In this document: positions 42,011 to 50,141 of the stretch, piece by piece
Layout: the number at the start of each line of letters is the position of its first letter
How positions within the stretch are numbered: the first letter of the stretch is position 1
From: Streptomyces sp. WP-1
GTDB taxonomy: Bacteria > Actinomycetota > Actinomycetes > Streptomycetales > Streptomycetaceae
Length of the DNA: 64,000 nt
Direction: 5' to 3'
Assembly (NCBI RefSeq): GCF_030450125.1
Contig: NZ_CP123923.1
Location: forward strand, 7,101,001 to 7,165,000
Notes under the pieces: model-generated
Seen by the model: only the letters and a program-made list of their open reading frames with translations
What the model was told of the DNA's origin: nothing
The model's database searches: none
Program-made: the position numbers and the translations under genes

Positions 42011-42762
42011 AGGGACGGGTCCTCCTCCGTGCCGGCCAGGATCTCCGCGAGGTGGACGGGGCGCATGTCCACCTTGAGACGGCTCATGGTGCCGCCGATG
42101 TGCATCAGGCAGGAGTTGTCGGCGGCGCACAGCACGTCGGCGCCGGTCGACTCGGCGTTGCGTACCTTGTCCGTGCCCATCGCGGCCGAGACGGCGGCGT
42201 TCTTCACGGCGAAGGTGCCGCCGAACCCGCAGCACTCGTCCGCGCCCGGCAGCTCCACCAGGTCCAGCCCCCGCACGGCCGCCAGCAGTCGGCGCGGCCG
42301 GTCGCCGAGGCCCAGGCTGCGCAGGCCGTGGCAGGTGGGGTGGTAGGTGACCGTGTGCGGGTACCAGGCGCCCACGTCGGTCACGCCGAGCACGTCCACG
42401 AGGAACTCCGTCAGCTCGTACGTCCTCGGCACCACCGGCGCGACGGTCCGCGCGAGCGAGTCCCCGCGGCCCTCGGCCCGGGCCCGTTCGCCCATCCGGG
42501 GATACAGCTCCCGCACCATCGCCCCGCACGACCCGGAGGGCGTCACGATCGCGTCGTACTCCCGGAACACCTCCGCGAACCGCCGCGCCAGCGGCTCCGC
42601 CTCGTGCCGGTACCCGGTGTTGTAGTGCGCCTGCCCGCAACACGTCTGCCCCATCGGGAACTCGACCTCGACCCCCAACCTCGTGAGCAGCTTCACCACG
42701 GCCTTCCCGGTCTCCGGATAGAGCGTGTCATTGACACACGTCAGGAACAGGGCGACACGCAT
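42007..42762 (-). CDS. lutA: lactate utilisation (Fe-S)-binding oxidoreductase
   Basis: 251 residues with two CCG cysteine-rich domains: QTCCGQAHYNTGY near residues 40-52 and YHPTCHGLRSLG with ECCGFGGTFAVKN near 175-190. These bind a non-cubane 4Fe-4S cluster as in heterodisulfide-reductase-like enzymes. Strong ribosome site GAGGAG before the ATG. First gene of the minus-strand lutABC operon; promoter lies in the 243-base gap to the divergent hydrolase gene. No LutR/LldR regulator is adjacent. Confidence 0.92.
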   Translation of the reverse strand: MRVALFLTCVNDTLYPETGKAVVKLLTRLGVEVEFPMGQTCCGQAHYNTGYRHEAEPLARRFAEVFREYDAIVTPSGSCGAMVRELYPRMGERARAEGRGDSLARTVAPVVPRTYELTEFLVDVLGVTDVGAWYPHTVTYHPTCHGLRSLGLGDRPRRLLAAVRGLDLVELPGADECCGFGGTFAVKNAAVSAAMGTDKVRNAESTGADVLCAADNSCLMHIGGTMSRLKVDMRPVHLAEILAGTEEDPSL

Positions 42763-43005
42763 CGCGGCTCCTCGGCAGGGATCACGGGGCGCGACGCAGC
42801 CTAATCGCCACGGGGACAGCGGCGCAGACCGGGGAGCGGGGGCGTGGCGCGCGCGGGCGGCGGCTGCCGAGCACCTCATGAGCGGGCCCGGCCGGTATGC
42901 GCGGGCCCGCGCCCGCGTGCCGTGACGGCCCGCCACCCGTCCACCCGGGCCCACCCCCCATGTGCTGAACTTGACCCGTCCGTCCCACCCCTCCCGGGAG
43001 ACCCG

Positions 43006-44307
43006 TTGAGCATCAGCTACCGCCAGCCCGGCGTCGTTCTGACCGATCGCCGGTTCACCGTGCCCCTCGACCACGCCGATCCCGGTGGCGAGAGCATCGA
43101 GTTGTACGCGCGGGAGGTGGTCGCGGGGGACAAGGCGGGCAAGGAACTGCCCTGGCTGCTGTACCTCCAGGGCGGTCCGGGCTTCGGGGCGAATCGTTTC
43201 GTCGGACGGCAGGCGTGGCTCGACCGCGCGCTCGACGATTACCGCGTCCTGCTGCTCGACCAGCGCGGCACCGGCAGTTCCACCCCCGCCACCCGGCAGA
43301 CCCTCCCGCGGCGCGGCGGACCGGCCGCACAGGCCGACTACCTCGCCCACTTCCGCGCCGACTCCATCGTGCGCGACTGCGAGGCCGTCCGCGCCGAGGT
43401 CACCGGCGGCGCCCCCTGGACCGTCCTCGGCCAGAGCTTCGGCGGCTTCTGCACGGTGTCGTACCTCTCGCTCGCCCCCGAGGGCCTGGACACCGCCCTG
43501 ATCACCGGCGGACTGCCCTCGCTGGACGCCCACGCCGAGGACGTCTACCGCGCCGCCTACCCCCGCATCGAACGCAAGGTCACCGCGCACTACGCCCGGT
43601 ACCCGCAGGACATCGAGCGGGCCCGCCGCATCGCCGACCACCTGCTCACCCATGACGTGGTCCTGCCGAACGGCTACCGCCTCACCGTCGAGGCGTTCCA
43701 GTCCCTCGGCCTGATGCTCGGCAGCGGCGACGGCAGCCACCGCCTGCACCACCTCCTGGCGGACGCGTTCGTCCGCACCCCGGCCGGACCCGAGCTGGCG
43801 GACGCCTTCCAGGAGCAGGTCCAGAGCCTGCTGTCGTTCGCGGGCCACCCTCTCTACGCCCTCGTCCACGAGTCGATCTACGGCCAGGACGCCCGCCCCA
43901 CCGCCTGGGCCGCCGAACGCGTGCGCGCCGAGTTCCCCCGGTTCGACGCCGCGAAGACGCTCGCCGGCGACGAGCCGCTGCTGTTCACCGGCGAGACCAT
44001 CCACCCCTGGATGTTCGAGACCGACCCCGCCCTGCGCCCGCTGCGCGAGACCGCCGAACTGCTCGCCGCCCGCACCGACTGGACGCCGCTGTACGACCGC
44101 GACCGCCTCGCCGCCAACGAGGTCCCGGTCGCCGCGGCCGTCTACCACGACGACATGTACGTCGACGCCGGCCACTCGCTGCGCACGGCCCGCGCCATCC
44201 GCGGGCTGCGCACCTGGGTCACCGACGAGTACGAGCACGACGGGCTGCGCAGCGGCGCGCCCCGGGTGCTGGACCGGCTCCTCGCGGTGGTCCGGGACGA
44301 GGTGTGA
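43006..44307 (+). CDS. alpha/beta hydrolase, proline iminopeptidase-like (S33)
   Basis: 433 residues. LLYLQGGPGFGANR is the oxyanion HGGPG-type motif, VLGQSFGGFCTVSYLSLAP near residue 140 the nucleophile elbow (Ser in GQSFGG), and AVYHDDMYVDAGHS-like block near residue 380 holds the later catalytic residues, as in prolyl aminopeptidases and tripeptidyl peptidases of family S33. Cytosolic, no signal peptide. TTG start chosen on the CGGGAG ribosome site 5 bases upstream. Releases N-terminal proline or a similar residue from peptides. Confidence 0.83.
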   Translation: MSISYRQPGVVLTDRRFTVPLDHADPGGESIELYAREVVAGDKAGKELPWLLYLQGGPGFGANRFVGRQAWLDRALDDYRVLLLDQRGTGSSTPATRQTLPRRGGPAAQADYLAHFRADSIVRDCEAVRAEVTGGAPWTVLGQSFGGFCTVSYLSLAPEGLDTALITGGLPSLDAHAEDVYRAAYPRIERKVTAHYARYPQDIERARRIADHLLTHDVVLPNGYRLTVEAFQSLGLMLGSGDGSHRLHHLLADAFVRTPAGPELADAFQEQVQSLLSFAGHPLYALVHESIYGQDARPTAWAAERVRAEFPRFDAAKTLAGDEPLLFTGETIHPWMFETDPALRPLRETAELLAARTDWTPLYDRDRLAANEVPVAAAVYHDDMYVDAGHSLRTARAIRGLRTWVTDEYEHDGLRSGAPRVLDRLLAVVRDEV

Positions 44308-44313
44308 CACAGC

Positions 44314-44346
44314 GGGTCCGGGCACCCTCGGCGGGCGCCCGGACCC
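44314..44346. terminator. bidirectional hairpin terminator
   Basis: GGGTCCGGGC and its exact complement GCCCGGACCC form a 10-base stem with a 13-base loop, placed between the converging peptidase-like and alcohol dehydrogenase genes (7 bases after one stop, 17 from the other). Confidence 0.72.
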
Positions 44347-44362
44347 CGGGCAGGGCAGGACC

Positions 44363-45517
44363 TCACGCGGCGAGCGCGTGCCCCGGGTGCAGTACGACCT
44401 TGGTGTAGCCCTCGATCCGCTTGTCGAACTTCTCGTACGCCTGCGGTGCCTGGTCCAGCGGCAGTTCATGGGAGACCACGAAACTGGGCCTGGCCCGCTC
44501 GGCGATGATCAGATCGCGCAGCTGGCGGTTGTACCGCTTCACATTGCACTGGCCGGTGCCCATCTTCTGGCCCTTCTCGAACATCTTGCCGATCGAGACC
44601 AGGAGCTGGCCGTGCTTGGCGTGCTCGTCGGGCCCGCCCGGGTCGGACGGCACATACAGCCCCGGCACGCCCAGCCTGCCGGTCGCCCGCACCGTCTCCA
44701 CCAGCGCGTTCAGGACGACGGCGGGCTCCTCGTGGCCGGCGTCGTCGTGTGCCTGGGCCTGGTAGCCGACGGCGTCCACGCCCTTGTCCGTGCCCTCCCC
44801 GTTCGTCTGCGCCCTGATCTGCTCAGCCGGGTCGCCCTGGGTGAAGTCGATGGGGATGGCCCCGATCTCCTGGGCCTTGGCCAGCCGCTCGGGCACCCGG
44901 TCCACCACGAACACCTTGGACGCGCCGCGCAGCATCGCCGAGTAGGCGGCCATCAGGCCCACCGGCCCCGCGCCGTAGACGGCCACGCTCTCACCGGGGG
45001 ACACCTGGGCCAGCTCACAGCCGTGATAGCCGGTCGGGAAGATGTCGGCGAGCAGTACGAAATCGGTCTCGAACTGTTCGCCCGGCGGCAGCTTCAGACA
45101 GTTGAAGTCGGCGAACGGCACCCGCAGATGCTCGGCCTGACCGCCCTCGTACGGGCCCATGGCCACATATCCGTAGGCGCCGCCGGCGAAGCCGGGGTTC
45201 ACCGTCAGACAGAAACCGGTCTCGCCGGCGAGGCAGTTCTTGCAGAATCCGCAGGCCACGTTGAACGGCATCACGACACGGTCGCCCACGGACAGCGAGG
45301 TCACACCGCCGCCGACCTCCTCGATCACCCCGAGGTTCTCGTGCCCGAAGACGATGCCCGGCTCGGCCGCCGTGCGGCCCTCGTACATATGCAGGTCGGA
45401 ACCGCAGATCGCGGTCGACGTGACGCGTACGAGCACATCGTTGGGGTGCTCGATGCGCGGATCATCGACGTCTCGCACCGCCACGCTGAACGGCTTTTCG
45501 TAGACGACGGCTTTCAC
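44363..45517 (-). CDS. zinc alcohol dehydrogenase, glutathione-independent formaldehyde dehydrogenase-like
   Basis: 384-residue medium-chain dehydrogenase. Catalytic zinc ligands in STAICGSDLHMYEG and FGHENLG. Structural zinc cluster in CGFCKNCLAGETGFC. The long insert NPGFAGGAYGYVAMGPYEGGQAEHLRVPFADFNCLKLP and VAVYGAGPVGLMAAYSAMLRGASKV with FEKGQKMGTGQCNVKRYNRQL are typical of the glutathione-independent formaldehyde dehydrogenase (FdhA) group. NAD-linked oxidation of formaldehyde or other aldehydes. Start GTG (VKAVVYE) with GGAGGTG six bases upstream; an upstream in-frame GTG lies inside that ribosome site. Confidence 0.88.
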   Translation of the reverse strand: MKAVVYEKPFSVAVRDVDDPRIEHPNDVLVRVTSTAICGSDLHMYEGRTAAEPGIVFGHENLGVIEEVGGGVTSLSVGDRVVMPFNVACGFCKNCLAGETGFCLTVNPGFAGGAYGYVAMGPYEGGQAEHLRVPFADFNCLKLPPGEQFETDFVLLADIFPTGYHGCELAQVSPGESVAVYGAGPVGLMAAYSAMLRGASKVFVVDRVPERLAKAQEIGAIPIDFTQGDPAEQIRAQTNGEGTDKGVDAVGYQAQAHDDAGHEEPAVVLNALVETVRATGRLGVPGLYVPSDPGGPDEHAKHGQLLVSIGKMFEKGQKMGTGQCNVKRYNRQLRDLIIAERARPSFVVSHELPLDQAPQAYEKFDKRIEGYTKVVLHPGHALAA

Positions 45518-45724
45518 CTTGGTCACCTCCGCGTGGAACGCTGGACGGCGGCGGCGAGCCAGGACCGGGGGAGCAGGCGCCCACCCGGGCCCCCGGTATG
45601 TGCCGGAGCCCCCGTGCGCGCGCTTCACCGCCGGTACTTCCAGGTAACCCCCGCACGCCGGGGGTCGCAACCCCCCACCGGGCGGCCCGGCATTCCGGCT
45701 GGTCGACGCCAGTAGGCTGTGCTC

Positions 45725-46573
45725 ATGCCAGATCCGACAGCCGGGCTCGGAGAGCTGCGCGGGGACTGCGGCAGCTGCTTCGGGCTGTGCTGCGTCGCCC
45801 TGCCCTTCGCCGCCTCCGCCGACTTCGCGCTCGACAAGCCCGCGGGCAGCCCCTGCCCCAACCTCGCCGCCGACCACCGCTGCGGCATCCACACCCGGCT
45901 GCGGGACAAGGGCTTCACCGGCTGCACCGTCTACGACTGCTTCGGCGCCGGCCAGAAGGTCTCGCGGCACACCTTCGACGGGCAGGACTGGCGTACGGCG
46001 CCGAAGGACCGGGCGCGCCGGATGTTCGACGTGTTTCCCGTCGTACGACAGCTGCACGAACTGCTCTGGTACCTGACCGAGGCGCTGTCCCTGCCCGCCG
46101 CCCGGCCCGTCCACCCCGAGCTGCGAAGGGCCCTCGGCGAGACCGAACGCCTCACCCTGCTGCCCGCCGGGGAACTGGCCGCACTGGACGTCGCCGCGCA
46201 CCGCGCGGAGATCAACGTCCTCCTGCTGCGCACCAGCGAACTGGTCCGGGCCGGGGCCACCGGCGGCAAGGGCAAGAAGGGCGGCAGGGGCAAGGACCGC
46301 CGGGGCGCGGACCTGATGGGCGCCCGGCTCCGGGGCGCCGACCTGCGCGGGGCGACCCTCCGCGGCGCCTACCTCATCGCGGCCGACCTCACCGGCGCGG
46401 ACCTGCGCGACGCCGACATGATCGGCAGCGACCTGCGCGGCGCCGACCTCTCCGACGCCGATCTGACCGGCGCCTTCTTCCTCACCCAGCCGCAGGTGAA
46501 CGCCGCGAGGGGGAACGCGGGGACGAAGCTGCCGGGGGCGCTGAACCGGCCGGGGCATTGGGCGGAAGAGTAG
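45725..46573 (+). CDS. Cys-cluster plus pentapeptide-repeat protein
   Basis: 282 residues. The N-terminal 80 residues have a cysteine cluster (GDCGSCFGLCCVALPF, SPCPNLAADHRCGIHTRL, GFTGCTVYDCFGAG) like the YkgJ/UPF0153 zinc-iron-binding family. Residues 180-195 are a Gly/Lys-rich linker. Residues 196-255 are pentapeptide repeats A(D/N)LxG (GADLMGARLRGADLRGATLRGAYLIAADLTGADL) that fold as a right-handed beta helix. The fusion is found in Streptomyces; function unknown. Pentapeptide proteins can mimic DNA or protect gyrase, but that is not shown here. ATG start; an upstream GTG two codons earlier is possible. Confidence 0.83.
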   Translation: MPDPTAGLGELRGDCGSCFGLCCVALPFAASADFALDKPAGSPCPNLAADHRCGIHTRLRDKGFTGCTVYDCFGAGQKVSRHTFDGQDWRTAPKDRARRMFDVFPVVRQLHELLWYLTEALSLPAARPVHPELRRALGETERLTLLPAGELAALDVAAHRAEINVLLLRTSELVRAGATGGKGKKGGRGKDRRGADLMGARLRGADLRGATLRGAYLIAADLTGADLRDADMIGSDLRGADLSDADLTGAFFLTQPQVNAARGNAGTKLPGALNRPGHWAEE

Positions 46574-46950
46574 CGCCGACGACGGGGGAGTGACCGGGCG
46601 CCGGGCGGTCGGGGCGGGCTTCGGCGCCGGGACCGGTGTGGACCGGGTGCCGTCGTGGTCGGGGCGCGGGGTCGCCGTGCGGGTGACGGGCATTCCGCAC
46701 CGCGCGGTGTCCCCCGGTGTGTGGAGCGCACCCCGGTCACCGCCGACTGCTGCCGGGCGGGCCCCAGCGGTCGCGGAGCACAGGTCCACCGCCCGCCGGG
46801 CAGGAAACCGGGCGCCGACACGGCCTTCTCCGTACGTGCCCGGCAGGGTCTTTCCCGTACGCGCCCCGACCCGTCCGCCTCCCTCGGCCGCACAACGGCG
46901 TGCCCGCCCCCGGTCGCGACGCCACTCCAGCCCCCTCAGCCTCCGTCCCC
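46574..46950. other. non-coding gap between converging genes
   Basis: 377 bases between the 3' ends of the pentapeptide and P450 genes. GC-rich with several open frames in all directions, none with recognisable protein. No strong symmetrical terminator hairpin was found by eye. I see nothing else. Confidence 0.5.
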
Positions 46951-48528
46951 TCAGCCTCCGCTCTCCGCACCCCCGTTCGCCTGCGCCGGGCAGCCACCCC
47001 CGGGAGCCCCGTCGTCCTCCCCCTCCGCCGCCGGGCCCGGCCGCGCCGACCGCCCGGGATTCGACCGGCGCGACAGCCGTAGGCGGAAGTCCTCCGGCAT
47101 CAAGGTCAGCCGTTCGGTCACCGCCAGCTGGTACGCGGGGTCCGCGTGGAGGTCGTAGCGGCGCAGGAGGAGCGCGAGGACGAGGGTCGCCTCGTGGAGG
47201 GCGAACTGGCGGCCGATGCAGGCCCGCAGCCCGGTGCCGAAGGGTTTGAAGGTGTGCGGGGCGCGGGTGCGCACCTCCTGCGGGGTGAAGCGGTCCGGGT
47301 CGAAGTCCTCCGCGTTCGCGCCCCACACCGCGGGGTCCCGGTGCAGCATGGGCGTGAGGACCAGGGCCCAGGCGCCCCGGAGCATCGGATGGTCCCCGTC
47401 GAGCACCGTGTCGCGGCGGGCCTCACGGGCGAACGCGGGCGCGGTCGGCCACAGGCGGAGCGACTCGTCGAGGACCCGGCGCACATAGCGCAGCTTGGCC
47501 ACCTGCTCGTAGCCCGGGCGCCCGGTGTCTCCCCAGACGCGGTCCACCTCGGCGCGCGCCCGCGCCGCGATGTCCGGGTGCCGGGCGAGGTAGTACAGGG
47601 CGAAGGAGAGCGCGCCCGAGGTGGTCTCGTGCCCGGCGACCAGGAAGGTGACGACCTGCTGCCGGACGTTCCGCGCGGACAGCTTCTCGCCGGTCGAGGG
47701 ATGCTCCGTGGCCAGCATCCGGTCCAGCAGATCCCCGTCACCGCCGCCCGAAGCGCGCCGCTCCTCGACCAGGGCGTCGACCGTACGGTTCAGATACGCC
47801 ATGTCGGCCGCGTTGCGCCGGGCCGCGCCGCGCAGCAGCAGCGGGGCCAGCGGGCCGGGCACGGAGTTGAGCCGCTGGGCGTAGGCCAGGGTGCCGATCA
47901 TCGCCGAGACGAAGGGGTGCGGCCGGTCCCGCTCGAAGGAGCCGAAGTCGTGCCCGAACCCCGTCCGCGCGATCGTCTCCAGGGTCAGCTTGGTCATGTC
48001 CCCGGGCACGTCCACCGGGCGCCCGGCGGCCAGTTCCCGGTCCCAGCGGTCGGTCAGCCGCCCGGCGACGGCCAGCATCATCCCGTGGTAGCCCGCCATC
48101 GCGTCCCGGCTGAACCCGGGCACCAGGACGTCGTGCGCCAGCTGCCAGTTGGGCTCGTGGTTGTACGCGGTGAACAGCCCGTCCCCCGCGATCGGCCGGA
48201 GGTTGGCCACGCCCAGCCCGACATGCTTGGCGAACCGGGACTCGTCGGCGAGATCGGCGGCCGGTCCCGCCCCCCACACCAGCACGATCTCCTTGTTGAA
48301 GATCCGGCGCCGGAAGATGGGCCCCAGCTCGCGCGCGAACCGCATCGAGTCCTGGACGGGCTTGCGCCGGTCGACGCCCACCACATCGCCGAGCAGCGGC
48401 AGCCGGCGCGGCGGATGCGGGACGCGGTCCAGCTCGGGCCACCCCAGCTCGGCACTCCGGAAGCCCTTCGGCAGCCGCGGGTCCCCGGCCGCATCCGTGG
48501 TCCGCGCGCTCTCCGTCGTCTGCGCCAT
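46951..48528 (-). CDS. cytochrome P450, stand-alone CYP102-like haem domain
   Basis: 525 residues. PLLGDVVGVDRRKPVQDSMRFARELGPIFRRRIFNKEIVLV, GLFTAYNHEPNWQLAHDVLVPGFSRDAMAGYHGMM read like the haem domain of CYP102 (P450-BM3) and S. coelicolor CYP102B1. I-helix AGHETTSG near residue 290, ExxR in ESLRLWPT, haem ligand block PFGTGLRACIGRQFALHEA near residue 425. No reductase domain follows, so electrons must come from separate ferredoxin/reductase partners. Likely a fatty-acid or lipid hydroxylase. The last 35 residues are low-complexity. Divergent from a TetR gene that probably controls it. Confidence 0.88.
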   Translation of the reverse strand: MAQTTESARTTDAAGDPRLPKGFRSAELGWPELDRVPHPPRRLPLLGDVVGVDRRKPVQDSMRFARELGPIFRRRIFNKEIVLVWGAGPAADLADESRFAKHVGLGVANLRPIAGDGLFTAYNHEPNWQLAHDVLVPGFSRDAMAGYHGMMLAVAGRLTDRWDRELAAGRPVDVPGDMTKLTLETIARTGFGHDFGSFERDRPHPFVSAMIGTLAYAQRLNSVPGPLAPLLLRGAARRNAADMAYLNRTVDALVEERRASGGGDGDLLDRMLATEHPSTGEKLSARNVRQQVVTFLVAGHETTSGALSFALYYLARHPDIAARARAEVDRVWGDTGRPGYEQVAKLRYVRRVLDESLRLWPTAPAFAREARRDTVLDGDHPMLRGAWALVLTPMLHRDPAVWGANAEDFDPDRFTPQEVRTRAPHTFKPFGTGLRACIGRQFALHEATLVLALLLRRYDLHADPAYQLAVTERLTLMPEDFRLRLSRRSNPGRSARPGPAAEGEDDGAPGGGCPAQANGGAESGG

Positions 48529-48578
48529 GACGCCGATCTCCCTTGACCCGGCGGGCCGTCGAGCCCCGGCGCACGCCT

Positions 48579-48637
48579 GTTGTACGTGGATTCAACAACG
48601 GCCTTCAGTCTCGTCCGCTTGTTGAACCGACGTCAAG
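48579..48637. promoter_or_regulatory. P450/TetR divergent control region with inverted repeats
   Basis: Two imperfect palindromes in a 121-base divergent gap: GTTGT-N11-ACAAC (48579-48599) and CTTG-N12-CAAG (48618-48637). Both contain TTGAA/TTCAA half sites, so they may bind the adjacent TetR protein, repressing both genes. Confidence 0.45.
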
Positions 48638-48649
48638 TAAAGTGACGCC

Positions 48650-49255
48650 ATGCCCGCGAACCAGGGGGAGCGCGCCCGGCGCCGCCTCAGCACCGGCGAA
48701 CGCCGTGAGCAGCTGCTGACGGTCGGCGCGCGGCTGTTCTCGGAGAGCCCCTACGACGAGGTGTGGATCGAGCAGGTCGCCGATCTCGCCGGGGTGTCCC
48801 GGGGGCTGCTCTACCACTACTTCCCGACCAAGCGGGACTTCTTCGCGGCGGTCGTGGAGCGCGAGAGCGAGCGGATGCTGCGCATGACGGCGGCCGAGCC
48901 GGGCGTACCGGCCCGCGAGCAGCTGACCGCAGGGCTCGACACCTACCTCGGCTACGTCGAGGCCCACGCCCACGGCTTCCGCGCCTTCCACCGCGCCGAC
49001 GCCGCGGGGGACCAGGCCGTCCGCAGGGTCTACCAACGGGCCCTGGCCGCACAGGAGAAGCAGATTCTCGCCGCCCTCGCGGCCGACCCCGAATTCGGGC
49101 CGGTCTTCGAGCGCGCCCCCCATCCGCGCCTCGCCGTACGCGGCTGGCTCGCCTTCACCACCGCCGTCTGCCTGGAATGGCTGCGCGACGGCGAGCCGGG
49201 CCGGAAGCAGGTACGCGACCTGTGCGCACGCGCGCTCCTCGGCGCCCTCGCCTGA
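48650..49255 (+). CDS. TetR family transcriptional regulator
   Basis: 201 residues. The N-terminal helix-turn-helix RREQLLTVGARLFSESPYDEVWIEQVADLAGVSRGLLYHYFPTKRDFFAAVV (residues about 18-70) is canonical TetR. The remaining helical part holds an unknown ligand pocket. Transcribed away from the CYP102-like P450, hence probably its repressor, comparable to BM3R1 and CYP102A1; the inducer would be a fatty acid or lipid (inference). Confidence 0.88.
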   Translation: MPANQGERARRRLSTGERREQLLTVGARLFSESPYDEVWIEQVADLAGVSRGLLYHYFPTKRDFFAAVVERESERMLRMTAAEPGVPAREQLTAGLDTYLGYVEAHAHGFRAFHRADAAGDQAVRRVYQRALAAQEKQILAALAADPEFGPVFERAPHPRLAVRGWLAFTTAVCLEWLRDGEPGRKQVRDLCARALLGALA

Positions 49256-49384
49256 GCCTCGCGCGCCTCGGGGCCGACCTGCCCTCACACCACCCTCGCA
49301 CCGCTTCTCTCCGCGCCGTCAGGGATCTACAGACCGAGTAAAGGACGGGGCGCCTGGTTGGCGTGCCACTCGATCTCCGATAGG

Positions 49385-49403
49385 TTAGGCAAGGCTTACC
49401 TAA
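49385..49403. promoter_or_regulatory. iron box (DmdR/DtxR/IdeR type)
   Basis: TTAGGCAAGGCTTACCTAA agrees with the 19-base iron-box consensus TTAGGTTAGGCTAACCTAA at 16 positions. It ends directly in the AAGGAGG ribosome site of the DUF2470 gene, so the Fe-loaded repressor would block transcription when iron is plentiful. Confidence 0.8.
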
Positions 49404-49415
49404 GGAGGTCTCGGG

Positions 49416-50141
49416 ATGGGTGACACGCAGGCATGGACGGCCGCCCCCGGCGCGGCGGAACGGGCGCGCTCGGTGCTCGCCGCCGCCTGGTCGTGCGCGG
49501 TGACCGCGGGCGGCGCACGCGAGGAGTACGTCGGCGCGCACACCGTGACCGACGAGGGCGCGGTCCTGCTGACGGTGCCCGAGGACAGCGCCCTGCACGT
49601 CGCGGCCCTGTGCGTGCCGCGCCAGGACTCCCGCGCGGTACTGGAGTTCGCCGACGTGGCCCCCGTCCCCGTGCGCGACCGGATCCGCGCCCGCCTCTGG
49701 CTGGCCGGCCGCCTCACCCCGACGGGCGACGCCCTGCGCTTCCACCCCGCCCGGGTGGTGCTGCGGCAATCCTGCGGCGCCGTACTCGTCGACCCGGACG
49801 AGTTCGCCGCCGCCCGCCCCGACCCGCTGGCCACCGCCGAGGCCGGACTGCTCACCCATCTCGCCGAGGCCCACCCGGACGCCGTGGAGCGGCTCACCCG
49901 GCTGGTGCAGCCCGAGAGCCTGCACGCCGCGATCCGGGTACTGCCCCTCGCCGTCGACCGGCACGGGCTGACCCTGCGTATCGAACGCACCCGCGCCCAC
50001 GGCGACGTACGCCTGCCCTTCCACACCCCGGCCGACGACCTCGGTCAGCTCACCGAGCGGGTGCACGCCCTGCTGGCGCAGGCCAGCGCCGCCGGGTGCC
50101 CCCGGACGCTACAGCGGCAGCGCGCAGACGGCGACGGGTGA
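49416..50141 (+). CDS. DUF2470 domain-containing protein, iron-regulated
   Basis: 241 residues with split-barrel-like beta strands in the N-terminal part and a DUF2470 unit at the C-terminus (LLTHLAEAHPDAVERLTRLV to ALRIERTRAHGDVRLPF-like ending). DUF2470 occurs at the end of HugZ-type haem-degrading oxygenases and in proteins that bind haem. An iron box overlaps its promoter, so it is made under iron starvation. A role in haem-iron use or in controlling haem enzymes under starvation fits. The 3' end overlaps the opposing lactonase gene by 33 bases. Confidence 0.8.
   Translation: MGDTQAWTAAPGAAERARSVLAAAWSCAVTAGGAREEYVGAHTVTDEGAVLLTVPEDSALHVAALCVPRQDSRAVLEFADVAPVPVRDRIRARLWLAGRLTPTGDALRFHPARVVLRQSCGAVLVDPDEFAAARPDPLATAEAGLLTHLAEAHPDAVERLTRLVQPESLHAAIRVLPLAVDRHGLTLRIERTRAHGDVRLPFHTPADDLGQLTERVHALLAQASAAGCPRTLQRQRADGDG

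Noticed and set aside
44363..47326. 987-codon minus frame ending in the alcohol dehydrogenase
   Set aside because: Similarity starts only at the GTG at 45517; upstream codons run antisense through the pentapeptide gene.
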